Of a DNA stretch of 64,000 bases, positions 25,005 to 33,469 are shown piece after piece. The notes beneath the pieces were generated by a model. That model did not search any database. It saw only the letters and a program-made list of their open reading frames with translations, and was not told where the DNA came from. Made by a program: the position numbers and the translations under genes. Position 1 is the first letter of the stretch; every line of letters begins with the position of its first letter. Source of the DNA: Jejuia rubra (GTDB lineage: Bacteria > Bacteroidota > Bacteroidia > Flavobacteriales > Flavobacteriaceae); the NCBI RefSeq assembly GCF_042684665.1, contig NZ_JBHULY010000002.1, positions 17,056-81,055 of the forward strand, given 5' to 3'.

Positions 25005-25496
25005 TTAAAAGTTAATAAATGATTTAATAATATGCATTGGCCTGTTTTTAACCACCAACACCAATTGGTTTCGTCCTTGGAAATTAATATGCCAGTATCC
25101 TCGTTTATAATTCAAAAGCGCAAACAAAGGATATAATTTGGCATTTAAAACACAGTTATCCGTATCAATATCTAAAAGAAAATACGTGACTCTAAATGTT
25201 TTTATTATTCGTAAAACCTTTCTAAAAGGAAACTTCTTTTTGGGCTTAAAATCATCGCGTTTCTTTTTGTAAGTGGTCTTTTTTGCTTTTAAAGGATTGA
25301 AATAGAAATTGAACATTAATATCTTTAATCGTATTCTAAATAGTTCCTCTTTGTTTGGCTCTAAATATGCCTGGGCAAGCCCTTTAAATTTAACATAATA
25401 CTGATTGGTATTCGTATTGATACAAATGGTTATTGGAGCAAATAACAGTGCCAATACAAGGACAAAAAATAGTACCAACCCAACAAAAAACGCCAT
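25005..25496 (-). CDS. DUF2953 (YtfI-like) membrane-anchored protein
   Basis: A 163-residue protein with an N-terminal membrane helix (residues about 3-24). A DUF2953-like body follows: YYVKFKGLAQAYLEP, then a basic KKTTYKKKRDDFKPKKKF linker, then FLLDIDTDNCVLNAKLYPLFALL and HINFQGRNQLVLVVKNRPM. This matches the pattern of YtfI proteins, which precede ytfJ in Firmicutes. The FNR-like box is centred 51 bp before the start. Its role is not known; membrane localisation is likely. Confidence 0.65.
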   Translation of the reverse strand: MAFFVGLVLFFVLVLALLFAPITICINTNTNQYYVKFKGLAQAYLEPNKEELFRIRLKILMFNFYFNPLKAKKTTYKKKRDDFKPKKKFPFRKVLRIIKTFRVTYFLLDIDTDNCVLNAKLYPLFALLNYKRGYWHINFQGRNQLVLVVKNRPMHIIKSFINF

Positions 25497-25541
25497 GATT
25501 TAATTTTGTTTTAAAGTAGTCAACATTAAGCATTGCAACAA

Positions 25542-25553
25542 TGATATACATCA
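25542..25553 (-). promoter_or_regulatory. FNR/CRP-like box for the ytfI-ytfJ operon
   Basis: TGATGTATATCATTG on the minus strand, centred 51 bp before the YtfI-like start. TACTTTAA follows as a possible -7 element about 30 bp further. It is one of 15 such sites. Confidence 0.7.
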
Positions 25554-25581
25554 CTATGAACGCTATTTTTCTCCTATGTTT

Positions 25582-26517
25582 TTAATTATAAATATCCTCA
25601 AGTATTAATTTTTGATGAAGCGAATCAACCACAGTTAAATCGTATCTGACCTTGATTTTTGTGCCTATTGGAGCGTAATAATAAATAACCCATACGTCAC
25701 TTTCTTTAGTACCTATACAGCCATTGGAATAGGCCTTGTTTAAGGTAATGGGGTTAGTTGTAGGATGAATTAATTGCCCATTTCTAACACCGTTTATCTC
25801 TGTTTCTATAAATGGAATTTGCGGTAGTTTCGTCACTTTTCCATCATCCCGTTTCGTCAAAAAATATTTATGCCCATTTACAGGATTGTAATAATCAGGA
25901 TTGCGAACATGTTTTACAATATGTCCTGTACCAGTTCTAGTTTTTAAATCAACAACGCCGTCGGCCATTTTAAGATATTTACGCTCATTGCGCCCTACCC
26001 GAATTGGAAATTCGTGGAGCTTCAAAGTGTCTTCATATATGCGAAGTTTAAACTCTGGAATGTTGATATCTATATGTGTCTTTTGAAAAGACTGAAGTAG
26101 TTTTTGAGCCAATATTGAATCGGGCAAAATAAGTTGTGCGCCTGTTGGCAATACAATCATTTCTTTTTGATTATAGACAAAAGAATCCCGTTGCATCATC
26201 AAATAATAATCTGTGTTTTTAAGTGTATCGATAATCCACGAATTGGCTCTTACCAGGAGGTGTTCGCTTAATTTGTAAGGTACTAAGGTGTCGTGTTTTT
26301 TTACAATCGAATCTATAAATTGAAAATAGTTTTCAATTGTAATTGGGGTTTTGATTATAATGTTTTGTTGATTTTGAGTTGAGGGAATTGCCTTGGTATA
26401 TAATGAAGTATTAAGGTAATCGTCATCTTTAGGACAGCAAAAATCAATGGCAACCAGTAAAATGATTGTCAAAAAGATTGAGGGAAATACTTTAGACTTC
26501 ATATTACCGATTGCCAT
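25582..26517 (-). CDS. L,D-transpeptidase (YkuD domain)
   Basis: A 311-residue exported protein with an N-terminal hydrophobic segment (residues about 8-26, ending near a Cys pair). The C-terminal half is a YkuD domain with the catalytic signature His251...Ser264-Asn-Gly-Cys267-Ile-Gly. These enzymes form 3-3 peptidoglycan cross-links or attach proteins to peptidoglycan, and are associated with stationary-phase or stressed cell walls. Met6 is an alternative start. It follows the HMA gene by 9 bp, downstream of the patatin gene, in a minus-strand operon driven from the box at 27685. Confidence 0.9.
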   Translation of the reverse strand: MAIGNMKSKVFPSIFLTIILLVAIDFCCPKDDDYLNTSLYTKAIPSTQNQQNIIIKTPITIENYFQFIDSIVKKHDTLVPYKLSEHLLVRANSWIIDTLKNTDYYLMMQRDSFVYNQKEMIVLPTGAQLILPDSILAQKLLQSFQKTHIDINIPEFKLRIYEDTLKLHEFPIRVGRNERKYLKMADGVVDLKTRTGTGHIVKHVRNPDYYNPVNGHKYFLTKRDDGKVTKLPQIPFIETEINGVRNGQLIHPTTNPITLNKAYSNGCIGTKESDVWVIYYYAPIGTKIKVRYDLTVVDSLHQKLILEDIYN

Positions 26518-26526
26518 TTTATACTT

Positions 26527-26796
26527 TTATTTTTTGATTCTTCCTGAGGCGCAACTCACAAAAGATTTGGCTTTTTTTGCCAAAGTATTTTTTGCTCCAA
26601 AAGGAGGGTAGCCCATTTTGGAAAGTGCTTTTTTTACTATATCGATATCATTTTTAGTTTTATGCTCAAAGGTTACTGTGGCATACTGAAGTTTGATGGT
26701 TATTTTGTAAATATTTTTGAGTTCAGCAAGCTTATCTATTATAGAAAATTCGCAACCAGCACACTTTAAATTTTGTATGTACAACGTGGTTTTCAT
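26527..26796 (-). CDS. Heavy-metal-associated (HMA) domain protein
   Basis: An 89-residue protein with a ferredoxin-like HMA fold and metal-binding Cys12-Ala-Gly-Cys15 (LKCAGCEF), followed by the alternating strand-helix pattern up to MGYPPFG. The C-terminal ~20 residues are basic with one extra Cys (SFVSCASGRIKK). Such proteins bind Cu(I), Zn or similar ions as carriers or sensors. It lies 60 bp after the patatin gene and 9 bp before the L,D-transpeptidase gene. The metal is not determined. Confidence 0.85.
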   Translation of the reverse strand: MKTTLYIQNLKCAGCEFSIIDKLAELKNIYKITIKLQYATVTFEHKTKNDIDIVKKALSKMGYPPFGAKNTLAKKAKSFVSCASGRIKK

Positions 26797-26856
26797 CTTA
26801 ATTCATTTTTGATAATTAAAGTTAGTACTGAAGGCATTGAGGAGAAATGATCTACC

Positions 26857-27636
26857 TCAGTTTTGAGAAATTAATATAGCAGGTATATTATGACAGGAAA
26901 TTGCCTCAATGGTAGCATCATAGCCTATCTTAAAAATTTCATCGATACGTTTTTTGTCAAAAGTTCCAAACTTGCACAAGTCTGTTGGAGCTATGGCTAA
27001 ATCACAATCCCTTAATTTTTTTTCATCTTCTTTCATCGATTTTAACTTAAAGGCCCGCTCTACAACATTATACGAATGTTTTAAGTGTTTGATACTTACA
27101 GGAGCCACAGTATTAACATTAATGCCTATAATGTTATCGCATTTGTATTTTAGCAGATCTACGGGGAAGTTATTAAGCGCTCCACCGTCAATGTAATACG
27201 AACCATTGAATGCTACGGGAGCAAATATCCCCGGAAATGCTGAGGAAGCTAAAATGGGAGTAATCAACGGCCCTTTATCGAAGACTTCTAAGTTTCCATT
27301 TAAAATATTGGTTGCTGTCACTCTGAACTCCTTTTTAAGAAAAGAAAAATCATCTTTTTTAATGTAGTTTTTAAAATATGGATAAAACTTTTCGGTATCA
27401 ATAAAACCAGGTTTGTTAAGTGCATATTTTTTAATATCCCATATTTGAACGCTTTTAAAAAAGTTCAAAATATCCCTCCAACCATAACCATAAGCATAAA
27501 GGGCGCCAACAATGCCTCCTACACTGGTTCCGGCTATATGCGTAGGGTAAAGGTTGTATTCTTCTAATGCTTTAATAGCTCCAATGTGCGCAACTCCACG
27601 CATACCACCTCCGGATAAAACCAATCCTAAATTCAT
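26857..27636 (-). CDS. Patatin-like phospholipase
   Basis: A 259-residue cytoplasmic or membrane-associated acyl hydrolase. It has the patatin oxyanion motif GGGMRG (residues 10-14), the nucleophile elbow GTSVG (Ser38) and the catalytic Asp in DGG (Asp150). No outer-membrane domain is attached, unlike RssA/NTE-type fusions. It is the first gene of an operon with HMA and L,D-transpeptidase genes. The box at 27685-27696, read on the minus strand as TGATATATATCATTG, is centred 54 bp before its start. Confidence 0.9.
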   Translation of the reverse strand: MNLGLVLSGGGMRGVAHIGAIKALEEYNLYPTHIAGTSVGGIVGALYAYGYGWRDILNFFKSVQIWDIKKYALNKPGFIDTEKFYPYFKNYIKKDDFSFLKKEFRVTATNILNGNLEVFDKGPLITPILASSAFPGIFAPVAFNGSYYIDGGALNNFPVDLLKYKCDNIIGINVNTVAPVSIKHLKHSYNVVERAFKLKSMKEDEKKLRDCDLAIAPTDLCKFGTFDKKRIDEIFKIGYDATIEAISCHNIPAILISQN

Positions 27637-27684
27637 CTGTTTGTAAATAACACTGAAAATAACTGTAAGTCACGGATTTTGCAA

Positions 27685-27696
27685 TGATATATATCA
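27685..27696 (-). promoter_or_regulatory. FNR/CRP-like box for the patatin operon
   Basis: A perfect palindrome TGATATATATCA. The ATCATTG flank is on the minus-strand side, so it points to the patatin gene (54 bp). A second box for the opposite direction lies 11 bp away. Confidence 0.75.
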
Positions 27697-27706
27697 AGTG
27701 GCAAAG

Positions 27707-27718
27707 TGATTTTAATCA
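27707..27718 (+). promoter_or_regulatory. FNR/CRP-like box for the mlaEFD-type operon
   Basis: TGATTTTAATCATTT on the plus strand, centred 56 bp before the MlaE-type start. TATAACTTT at 27740-27748 is a likely -7 element. Confidence 0.7.
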
Positions 27719-27768
27719 TTTCATACCTATAGGCAATGGTATAACTTTAAAAATCAGACTACTGCTTT

Positions 27769-28539
27769 ATGATAGGATTGCTTAAAATAAAGTCATTCTT
27801 TATAGAAATTGGTGAACTCACCTATTTTGCTCGTCGATTTTTTAAGGAACTGTTTACTAAACCTTTTGAGTTTAAAGAGCTTTTAAGGCAATGCTATAAT
27901 ATAGGGAATAAGTCGCTTTTACTGGTTGGGGTCACAGGGTTCATTATAGGGCTCGTCATCACTCTACAGACCAGACCAACACTAGAAGAATTTGGAGCAG
28001 AGTCTTGGATGCCATCCATGGTTAGCATATCTATTATTAGAGAAATTGGGCCAGTGATTATTGCACTAACCTTTGCAGGGCGTATTGCTTCTGGTATAGG
28101 CGCAGAGTTGGGCTCTATGCGTGTTACAGAACAAATTGATGCTATGGAAGTTTCGGGTACAAATCCATTTAAGTATTTGGTTGTTACACGCGTTTTAGCC
28201 TCAACATTGATGCTCCCCATACTAGTTATTCTGGGAGATACCATTGCACTTTACGGCTCTTATTTAATCGAAAATACCAAAGGTGATGTCTCCTTTCTGT
28301 TATATTTCAATAAAGTATTTAATTCCTTGGAATTTGGAGATGTCATTCCAGCTACGATTAAAACGTATTTCTTTGGATTTGCCATTGGGCTTGTGGGGTG
28401 TTTTAAAGGCTATTTCTGCCAAAAAGGGACCGTTGGTGTGGGTTTAGCCGCAAATTCTGCTGTGGTTTTTTCTTCGATGTTGCTTTTTGTTATTGACTTT
28501 ATTGCTGTTTTTGTAACCGATATATTTTTTGAAATTTAA
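27769..28539 (+). CDS. MlaE-family ABC transporter permease
   Basis: A 256-residue polytopic inner-membrane permease of the MlaE/YrbE type. It shows the conserved cytoplasmic loop EIGPVIIALTFAGRIASG followed by GAELGSMRVTEQIDAMEV, and a C-terminal hydrophobic region. MlaE works with an MCE-domain protein and an ATPase to move phospholipid between inner and outer membranes. The ATPase and MCE genes follow at 3 bp and 16 bp, so the core complex is encoded here. The start is 56 bp from an oriented FNR-like box, so lipid transport appears to be part of the stress regulon. Confidence 0.9.
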   Translation: MIGLLKIKSFFIEIGELTYFARRFFKELFTKPFEFKELLRQCYNIGNKSLLLVGVTGFIIGLVITLQTRPTLEEFGAESWMPSMVSISIIREIGPVIIALTFAGRIASGIGAELGSMRVTEQIDAMEVSGTNPFKYLVVTRVLASTLMLPILVILGDTIALYGSYLIENTKGDVSFLLYFNKVFNSLEFGDVIPATIKTYFFGFAIGLVGCFKGYFCQKGTVGVGLAANSAVVFSSMLLFVIDFIAVFVTDIFFEI

Positions 28540-28542
28540 AAG

Positions 28543-29322
28543 ATGAATCAAACAAAACACATACAGAACAAGTTTAAAAATCCAACATCAAAAAGATTGA
28601 TGCTAGACATAAAAGATTTGCGCAAAAGTTTTGGTAACAACCATGTTTTGAACGGTTTTAATTTGGAACTTTTTGAAGGCGAAAATCTTGTAATTATGGG
28701 TAAATCAGGCTCTGGAAAATCGGTGATGATAAAGTGCTTGGTGGGTTTGATGGAACCCGACTCTGGAAGTATTACCATTATGGGCCAAAACCTTTCAGAC
28801 CTTAACCGTATTGAGCTAGATGAATTACGTACAGAAATTGGTTTCCTTTTTCAGGGAAGTGCTTTATATGATTCCATGACTGTAAGGGAAAATTTAGAAT
28901 TTCCACTAAGAAGGCACAAACATAAATTTGGCAATATAAATGACACAACACGGCTAGTGGAAGAAGCCCTTGAGAGCGTTGGATTGGTTAGCGCCATCGA
29001 TTTAATGCCTGCCGAACTTTCTGGTGGTATGAAACGTCGGGTGGCCTTAGCAAGAACATTGATACTGAAACCAAAAATTATTCTATATGATGAGCCCACA
29101 AGCGGGCTGGATCCGATAACATCAAAAGAAATTATTGAACTTATGCGCAACATACAAAAGCAATATAAAACCTCATCACTTATCATCACCCATGATGTTG
29201 ATTGCGCCCGTGTAATATCTGAGCGCATGATTTTATTAATTGATGGTACTAATTATGCTGAAGGCACATTTGAAGAGTTAAGAGCGTCAAAAGATGAAAA
29301 GGTAATGGCGTTTTTTAAATAA
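28543..29322 (+). CDS. MlaF-type ABC transporter ATP-binding protein
   Basis: A 259-residue ATPase. Walker A is GKSGSGKS (residues 53-60), the Q-loop region is FLFQGSALYDSM, the signature is ELSGGMKRR, and Walker B is IILYDEPTSGLD. The LSGGMKRRVALAR form is characteristic of the MlaF/Mkl branch. The first 19 residues precede the conserved MLDIKDLRKSF, so Met20 at 28600 could also be the start. The upstream ATG lies 3 bp after mlaE, which favours the longer form. It energises lipid movement together with the adjacent permease and MCE proteins. Confidence 0.9.
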   Translation: MNQTKHIQNKFKNPTSKRLMLDIKDLRKSFGNNHVLNGFNLELFEGENLVIMGKSGSGKSVMIKCLVGLMEPDSGSITIMGQNLSDLNRIELDELRTEIGFLFQGSALYDSMTVRENLEFPLRRHKHKFGNINDTTRLVEEALESVGLVSAIDLMPAELSGGMKRRVALARTLILKPKIILYDEPTSGLDPITSKEIIELMRNIQKQYKTSSLIITHDVDCARVISERMILLIDGTNYAEGTFEELRASKDEKVMAFFK

Positions 29323-29338
29323 TTAAAATTTTGTAATC

Positions 29339-30334
29339 ATGAAAAAAACCGGCAACCAAACTTTAAAATTAGGCGTCTTTGTTATTATTGGGCTACTTCT
29401 ATTTATTGCAGCTATTTACCTCATTGGTGAACGTAAAAATATGTTTGCAAAAACATTTACTATAAGCGCAAACTTCAACAACGTTAATGGACTGTTACAG
29501 GGCAATAACGTAAGGTATTCTGGGATTAATGTAGGAACGGTAAAAACCATATCCATGATAAACGACTCCACCATAAATGTTTCTATGGCTATTGATGAAA
29601 AAATGGCAAAACACATTAAAAAAAATGCCATTGCAACTATTGGAACTGATGGTTTGGTTGGAAATATGATTGTAAATATTACACCGGGAAACGGCAATAC
29701 ACCAACTATTTCCCAGGGCGACATTATTAAATCTTATTCAAAAATTGGAACGGACGACATGCTAAATACCTTAAACGTTACCAACGAAAATGCAGCTTTA
29801 CTAACCGCCAAACTGTTGGACATTGTGAATAACATAACTGATGGAGAGGGCACATTGGGCATGCTGATAAATGATTCTGTTACAGCTAAAAACTTCGAAC
29901 AAACTATTTATAATTTGAAGCTAACAAGCCATGAGGCACACAAAACCATAAGAGGTCTTAATGACATCATTAAATCTGTTGATTTAAATGAAAGTGTTGC
30001 CGGTGTACTGCTAAATGATTCCATTGAAGCCCAAAAAGTAAAACGTATCATTTACAATCTTGATGAAAGTAGTAACAAGATAAAAACGGTCATTTCAAAC
30101 TTAAATGAAACGTTACTGAACATAAAAGACGGAAATGGTGCTTTAAACTATTTGTCAAACGATAAAGAATTTGTGAAAACCCTTGAAGAAACCATAAAAA
30201 GCATAAATGAAGGTGCCGAAAAATTCGACCAAAATATGGAGGCCTTTAAACATAATTTTTTAACACGACGTTATTTTAAAAAATTGGAGAAACAGAAAAA
30301 AAGTGAGGTGCCAGAAACTAAAAAACAACAATGA
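29339..30334 (+). CDS. MCE/MlaD-domain protein
   Basis: A 331-residue protein with an N-terminal membrane anchor (residues about 11-29). One MCE domain follows: FNNVNGLLQGNNVRYSGINV, then an even-strand barrel to about residue 115 ending VNITPGNG. A long helical C-terminal part includes repeated NDSxxAxxxxxTIYNL-like units and ends in a basic tail. MlaD-type proteins form hexameric rings that pass lipids across the periplasm. It is the third gene of the MlaE/F/D set, and no periplasmic lipid chaperone gene is adjacent. Confidence 0.9.
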   Translation: MKKTGNQTLKLGVFVIIGLLLFIAAIYLIGERKNMFAKTFTISANFNNVNGLLQGNNVRYSGINVGTVKTISMINDSTINVSMAIDEKMAKHIKKNAIATIGTDGLVGNMIVNITPGNGNTPTISQGDIIKSYSKIGTDDMLNTLNVTNENAALLTAKLLDIVNNITDGEGTLGMLINDSVTAKNFEQTIYNLKLTSHEAHKTIRGLNDIIKSVDLNESVAGVLLNDSIEAQKVKRIIYNLDESSNKIKTVISNLNETLLNIKDGNGALNYLSNDKEFVKTLEETIKSINEGAEKFDQNMEAFKHNFLTRRYFKKLEKQKKSEVPETKKQQ

Positions 30335-30349
30335 TAATTTTGTTCATAA

Positions 30350-30361
30350 TGATTAATATCA
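30350..30361 (+). promoter_or_regulatory. FNR/CRP-like box for the dodecin gene
   Basis: TGATTAATATCATTT, centred 67 bp before the dodecin start. It lies 16 bp after the stop codon of the MCE gene, so dodecin has its own promoter. Confidence 0.7.
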
Positions 30362-30422
30362 TTTCACAATCAATTTATTACGTCTAGATTAACGCTATAA
30401 TTAATTGTAAAAAATAAATATT

Positions 30423-30629
30423 ATGTCTGTACTAAAAGTTGTAGAAATTTTGGGAAATTCTCCCGTTAGTTTTGAAGACGCCATTAAAAACGTTATCGAT
30501 GAGGCTTCAAAAACTATAAAGGATATTAAATCTGTGTATGTTCAGGATATGCAGGTCACCGTAAACAACAATGCAATTTCGGAGTATCGTGTAACCGCTA
30601 AAGTATGCTTTGGTATCGTTAGCGTTTAA
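30423..30629 (+). CDS. Dodecin family flavin-binding protein
   Basis: A 68-residue protein with the dodecin pattern: VVEILGNSPVSFEDAIKNVI, then a helix, then IKSVYVQDMQVTVNNNAISEYRV and a final strand. Dodecins assemble as dodecamers that store FMN, riboflavin or CoA-linked flavin and quench photoreactive flavins. In an island whose likely sensor is a flavin LOV kinase, a flavin buffer is a fitting member. It has its own FNR-like box and is followed by a bidirectional terminator. Confidence 0.92.
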   Translation: MSVLKVVEILGNSPVSFEDAIKNVIDEASKTIKDIKSVYVQDMQVTVNNNAISEYRVTAKVCFGIVSV

Positions 30630-30691
30630 TTATTCTGAATCTTAGAATTCGAGCTATTGTTATTTGAATACGATTGTCTAAACAGAACATA

Positions 30692-30729
30692 TTAAGGCTG
30701 TTTAATAACTTCTTTTAAACAGCCTTAAT
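30692..30729. terminator. Bidirectional terminator between dodecin and USP genes
   Basis: TTAAGGCTGTTTAA and TTAAACAGCCTTAA form a long stem between convergent genes, with A/T-rich ends on both strands. Confidence 0.85.
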
Positions 30730-30743
30730 TATTTTAGGGTTCA

Positions 30744-31643
30744 TTATCCAGAACTTAACATTTCGTTATCTATGTTGTATGGAGCATTCGCGTTTTGAAG
30801 TTTTGTGCTGTTTTTATTGTAGGCCAATAGAGGTATTTTTAACGACATTTCCATATCCTTCACCAAATCTTTGTGAAAAATATTAGAAAAACTCCACTCG
30901 TGCTTTCTTTCTAACATGGCCAGCAAACTGGCTTTTTCGTTGTTCAAAACACTTAATAATCCAGATTTAATGTTCTCAGAAGCAATATTTCTAAACGTTA
31001 TTTCTGGATACGAAACCTGTTTTAAAAGTGTGTTTTGGAAGCGCTCCATACGTTCTAAAGTCGCATATTTGTCCGATTCATAAACATGAACAATTTCTAT
31101 AAGCGCCTCAAACGGGCGAGCAATTTCTATAAGTTTTTGAATGGATTCAATATCTTCTTGCTCAAAATCAGTGGCGTACACTATTGTAGAAATAGTATCA
31201 TAAATCAAGCTATTTGGCACAATTAGCAATGGCGTTTCAACCGTATCCAATAAGGTATCAGCAATGTTGCCAGAAAAGTAGCCTCTTTTACTATGCCTAT
31301 CTTTCATGCCGATGATAATTAAATCTGGAGTTAATACTTTAGAAAGGCGCAAAATACTTTCAGAAACAGAATCGTTTTCAACTACATGAGTGGTAATGGG
31401 CTTTTGGCGGAATTCATTATTAAGATGTGTTCTGCAATACTTGTCAACAAGTTCTATTCGTTCTTTATGCATTTTCTTTTTAAGCAGGTTTAATGGCTGT
31501 ATGGTGGAAAACGCTATAGGAGGAAAACTATATACATGCAAAACATGTAAATCTGCTTTTAAAATACTGCTAAATCGATAAGCATACTTCAAAGAGGGAG
31601 CATCATTATTAGTGCAATCTGTGGCGTATAATATGGTTTTCAT
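30744..31643 (-). CDS. Universal stress protein, tandem USP domains (divergent)
   Basis: A 299-residue protein with two USP folds. The first starts KTILYATDCTNNDAPSLKYA. The usual nucleotide-binding GxxGxxxxxxxxxG(S/T) is altered to GMKDRHSKRGYFSGNIAD, so ATP binding is doubtful in this copy. The second domain starts ISTIVYATDFEQEDIESI. It is the most diverged of the seven USPs in the window. An FNR-like box (TGATAAATATCATTT on the minus strand) is centred 58 bp before the start. The gene is monocistronic. Confidence 0.85.
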   Translation of the reverse strand: MKTILYATDCTNNDAPSLKYAYRFSSILKADLHVLHVYSFPPIAFSTIQPLNLLKKKMHKERIELVDKYCRTHLNNEFRQKPITTHVVENDSVSESILRLSKVLTPDLIIIGMKDRHSKRGYFSGNIADTLLDTVETPLLIVPNSLIYDTISTIVYATDFEQEDIESIQKLIEIARPFEALIEIVHVYESDKYATLERMERFQNTLLKQVSYPEITFRNIASENIKSGLLSVLNNEKASLLAMLERKHEWSFSNIFHKDLVKDMEMSLKIPLLAYNKNSTKLQNANAPYNIDNEMLSSG

Positions 31644-31695
31644 AATGGCTAATTTTTAACTTAATAAAATTAGTCCACAAGCTCCTTTTTTGAAA

Positions 31696-31707
31696 TGATA
31701 TTTATCA
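31696..31707 (-). promoter_or_regulatory. FNR/CRP-like box for the 30744-31643 USP gene
   Basis: The minus strand reads TGATAAATATCATTTC, centred 58 bp before the USP start, in the same orientation as the other sites. Confidence 0.7.
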
Positions 31708-31749
31708 GGATATCACTTTTAAGTGAATGATTAATTATTCCTAACATCT

Positions 31750-32850
31750 CTATTTGTAAGGGGCTGATACATTGTAATCAATGTCAATAATTTCAAGATT
31801 TAGCCAATTATAATCCCCCGCTTTAAGTTGCCATACAACACTACATTTGTTTGGGATTTTGTAGTTGTCAAAAGTTTTGTAATCTAAAATGTTTACAAGC
31901 CATTTTTCTTTTTTTGATTCCGGTGCTCCTCCATAAAAACGATCGGTTTCAAAAGAGACCAAATCGCCATTAGCATTAAATGTAAAAATTCCTGAAACAC
32001 TTTTGTCTTCTACAGTTAAAATGGCTTTAGCCGAAGTATTGTCTATAGCTTCCCATGATATGAAGCTTCTTAGGGCTATTGATGGGAACCAACACATTTC
32101 GCTTAAAAAGCGTTGCATGGCGCCAGAATCAATCTTGGGGTTTTGGGCTTCACTTACTACGGGGATACTGCCTAAGAATTTGATAAGCATTTCTGCTTTT
32201 CCGTTTTTGAATTTATCCCTGCCGAGCGTGTAAATTATTGAATTGTTGTCAATTTTTGCTATCCAAATAAAAGCTGGATTATCGCAGTTAAAATATTGTA
32301 CAGCAGTAAAAGGCATCCACTTACCACCAGGTTTAAGTTTTAATTGCCCCTTTTGTTTTAATCTTACCGTAGTTATATTGGTTTGACCTATCACCCCTGA
32401 ATTTCTCATCCATTTTTGGATGACTTTTGGTAAATGCAGTATATCCTTTTCTAAAATTTCAGAAGAATTATCAGGCACTACATTATTGATTAGTGTAGCC
32501 GATTCCTCTTTAACCATTTTATTGAACTTGTGACTCCCGCAAGCAGAGATACTAACTAGCAGAATTATGATGTTTGCTATAGTGCCAAATTTTGCATCAT
32601 TCCAAGCCATTATAATCAGGATTTGTGAAATGCCAACAGCTATAAAGGCTAAGGGGAACCACTTTTTGTTGGTTAAGAATAGTGGGGCAACGGCCATAAA
32701 CAATATAAAAGTTATAAGCCAAAGTGTTCCGATGGATTTTGAAATGCCCAAAACTTGCATCGGTGTTTTGGTTGAATAAAAAGCTGTTACAAAACCAATT
32801 AAATGAATTGCGCCATGAATGAATAGTAAGATTCCAAAAGCTAACCTCAT
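31750..32850 (-). CDS. DUF6544 (DUF6920) family membrane protein
   Basis: A 366-residue protein. The first ~105 residues contain about four membrane helices (a DoxX-like or small polytopic domain, with GILLFIHGAIHLIGFVTAFY). The rest is a DUF6544-type soluble domain, with LPKVIQKWMRNSGVIGQ, VQYFNCDNPAFIWIA, LSEMCWFPSIAL and GDLVSFETDRFYGG. The function is unknown. It follows the PNPOx gene by 16 bp in the minus-strand run that starts at 33967 with its FNR-like box at 34027. Confidence 0.8.
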   Translation of the reverse strand: MRLAFGILLFIHGAIHLIGFVTAFYSTKTPMQVLGISKSIGTLWLITFILFMAVAPLFLTNKKWFPLAFIAVGISQILIIMAWNDAKFGTIANIIILLVSISACGSHKFNKMVKEESATLINNVVPDNSSEILEKDILHLPKVIQKWMRNSGVIGQTNITTVRLKQKGQLKLKPGGKWMPFTAVQYFNCDNPAFIWIAKIDNNSIIYTLGRDKFKNGKAEMLIKFLGSIPVVSEAQNPKIDSGAMQRFLSEMCWFPSIALRSFISWEAIDNTSAKAILTVEDKSVSGIFTFNANGDLVSFETDRFYGGAPESKKEKWLVNILDYKTFDNYKIPNKCSVVWQLKAGDYNWLNLEIIDIDYNVSAPYK

Positions 32851-32866
32851 GTGAGTTACAGTTAAT

Positions 32867-33319
32867 CTAGAAATCCCTGCGTTTTCCTGTTATTCGAGAT
32901 ATTGTTATTCGATAAACAATTGGCAGTTTTCCGGATATTGCCTTGCTGGAAAAATCGCTTATTAGATCAGGGTATTTATTCTCTTTTTTAAATATTATTT
33001 TTTTTACACCGCTTGCAAACTTGTGCAGTTGCTGTTTGGCGTACGCACCATTTAGTTCCTCAAACTTGCCATGTACTAATACAGATTGCCAATTGTTTAC
33101 CGTTTTTAATTGAACAACATTGATTGAAACAGAATTGTTAACCCGCATAGCCTGAATTTTATGGCCTTCGGTCGAATAGCTTAAAATGCACTCTTTATCC
33201 TCATCGTAATAATAAGTAATAGGCAGAACGTAAGGTTCGTTTTCCCATATAAAGGAAAGATAACCTATGTAATTATTATTTAAAAGGTGAATGGCTTCGT
33301 ATTTTTTTAAATCTTTCAT
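32867..33319 (-). CDS. Pyridoxamine 5'-phosphate oxidase family (flavin-binding) protein
   Basis: From the ATG at 33319 (MKDLKKYEAIHLLNNNYIG) the protein has 150 residues. The 14 residues before it are not family-like. The split-barrel FMN-binding fold is shown by GYLSFIWENEPYVLPITYYYD, then STEGHKIQAMRVN and VLVHGKFEEL. Related proteins are abundant in hypoxia or dormancy regulons such as the DosR regulon and bind FMN, F420 or heme. It lies between the secreted PepSY-like gene and the DUF6544 gene on the minus strand. The physiological substrate is unknown. Confidence 0.85.
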   Translation of the reverse strand: MKDLKKYEAIHLLNNNYIGYLSFIWENEPYVLPITYYYDEDKECILSYSTEGHKIQAMRVNNSVSINVVQLKTVNNWQSVLVHGKFEELNGAYAKQQLHKFASGVKKIIFKKENKYPDLISDFSSKAISGKLPIVYRITISRITGKRRDF

Positions 33320-33469
33320 CTTTATGATTATTAAAATTTGTTTTAACCAATGCATTCCCAAACCAGCCCATCGGAAATGCTTTGTCTGTAGGTGATTAAA
33401 CCGGGTAAATTCAACCGACCAAAGTTTACATGTGTGATAAATACATATTTCGACTTTTAAAATCAGTTT

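Noticed and set aside
33435..33446. TGATAAATACAT as a sixteenth FNR-like box
   Set aside because: The second half-site has two mismatches, and its centre is about 120 bp from the nearest start on the minus strand.
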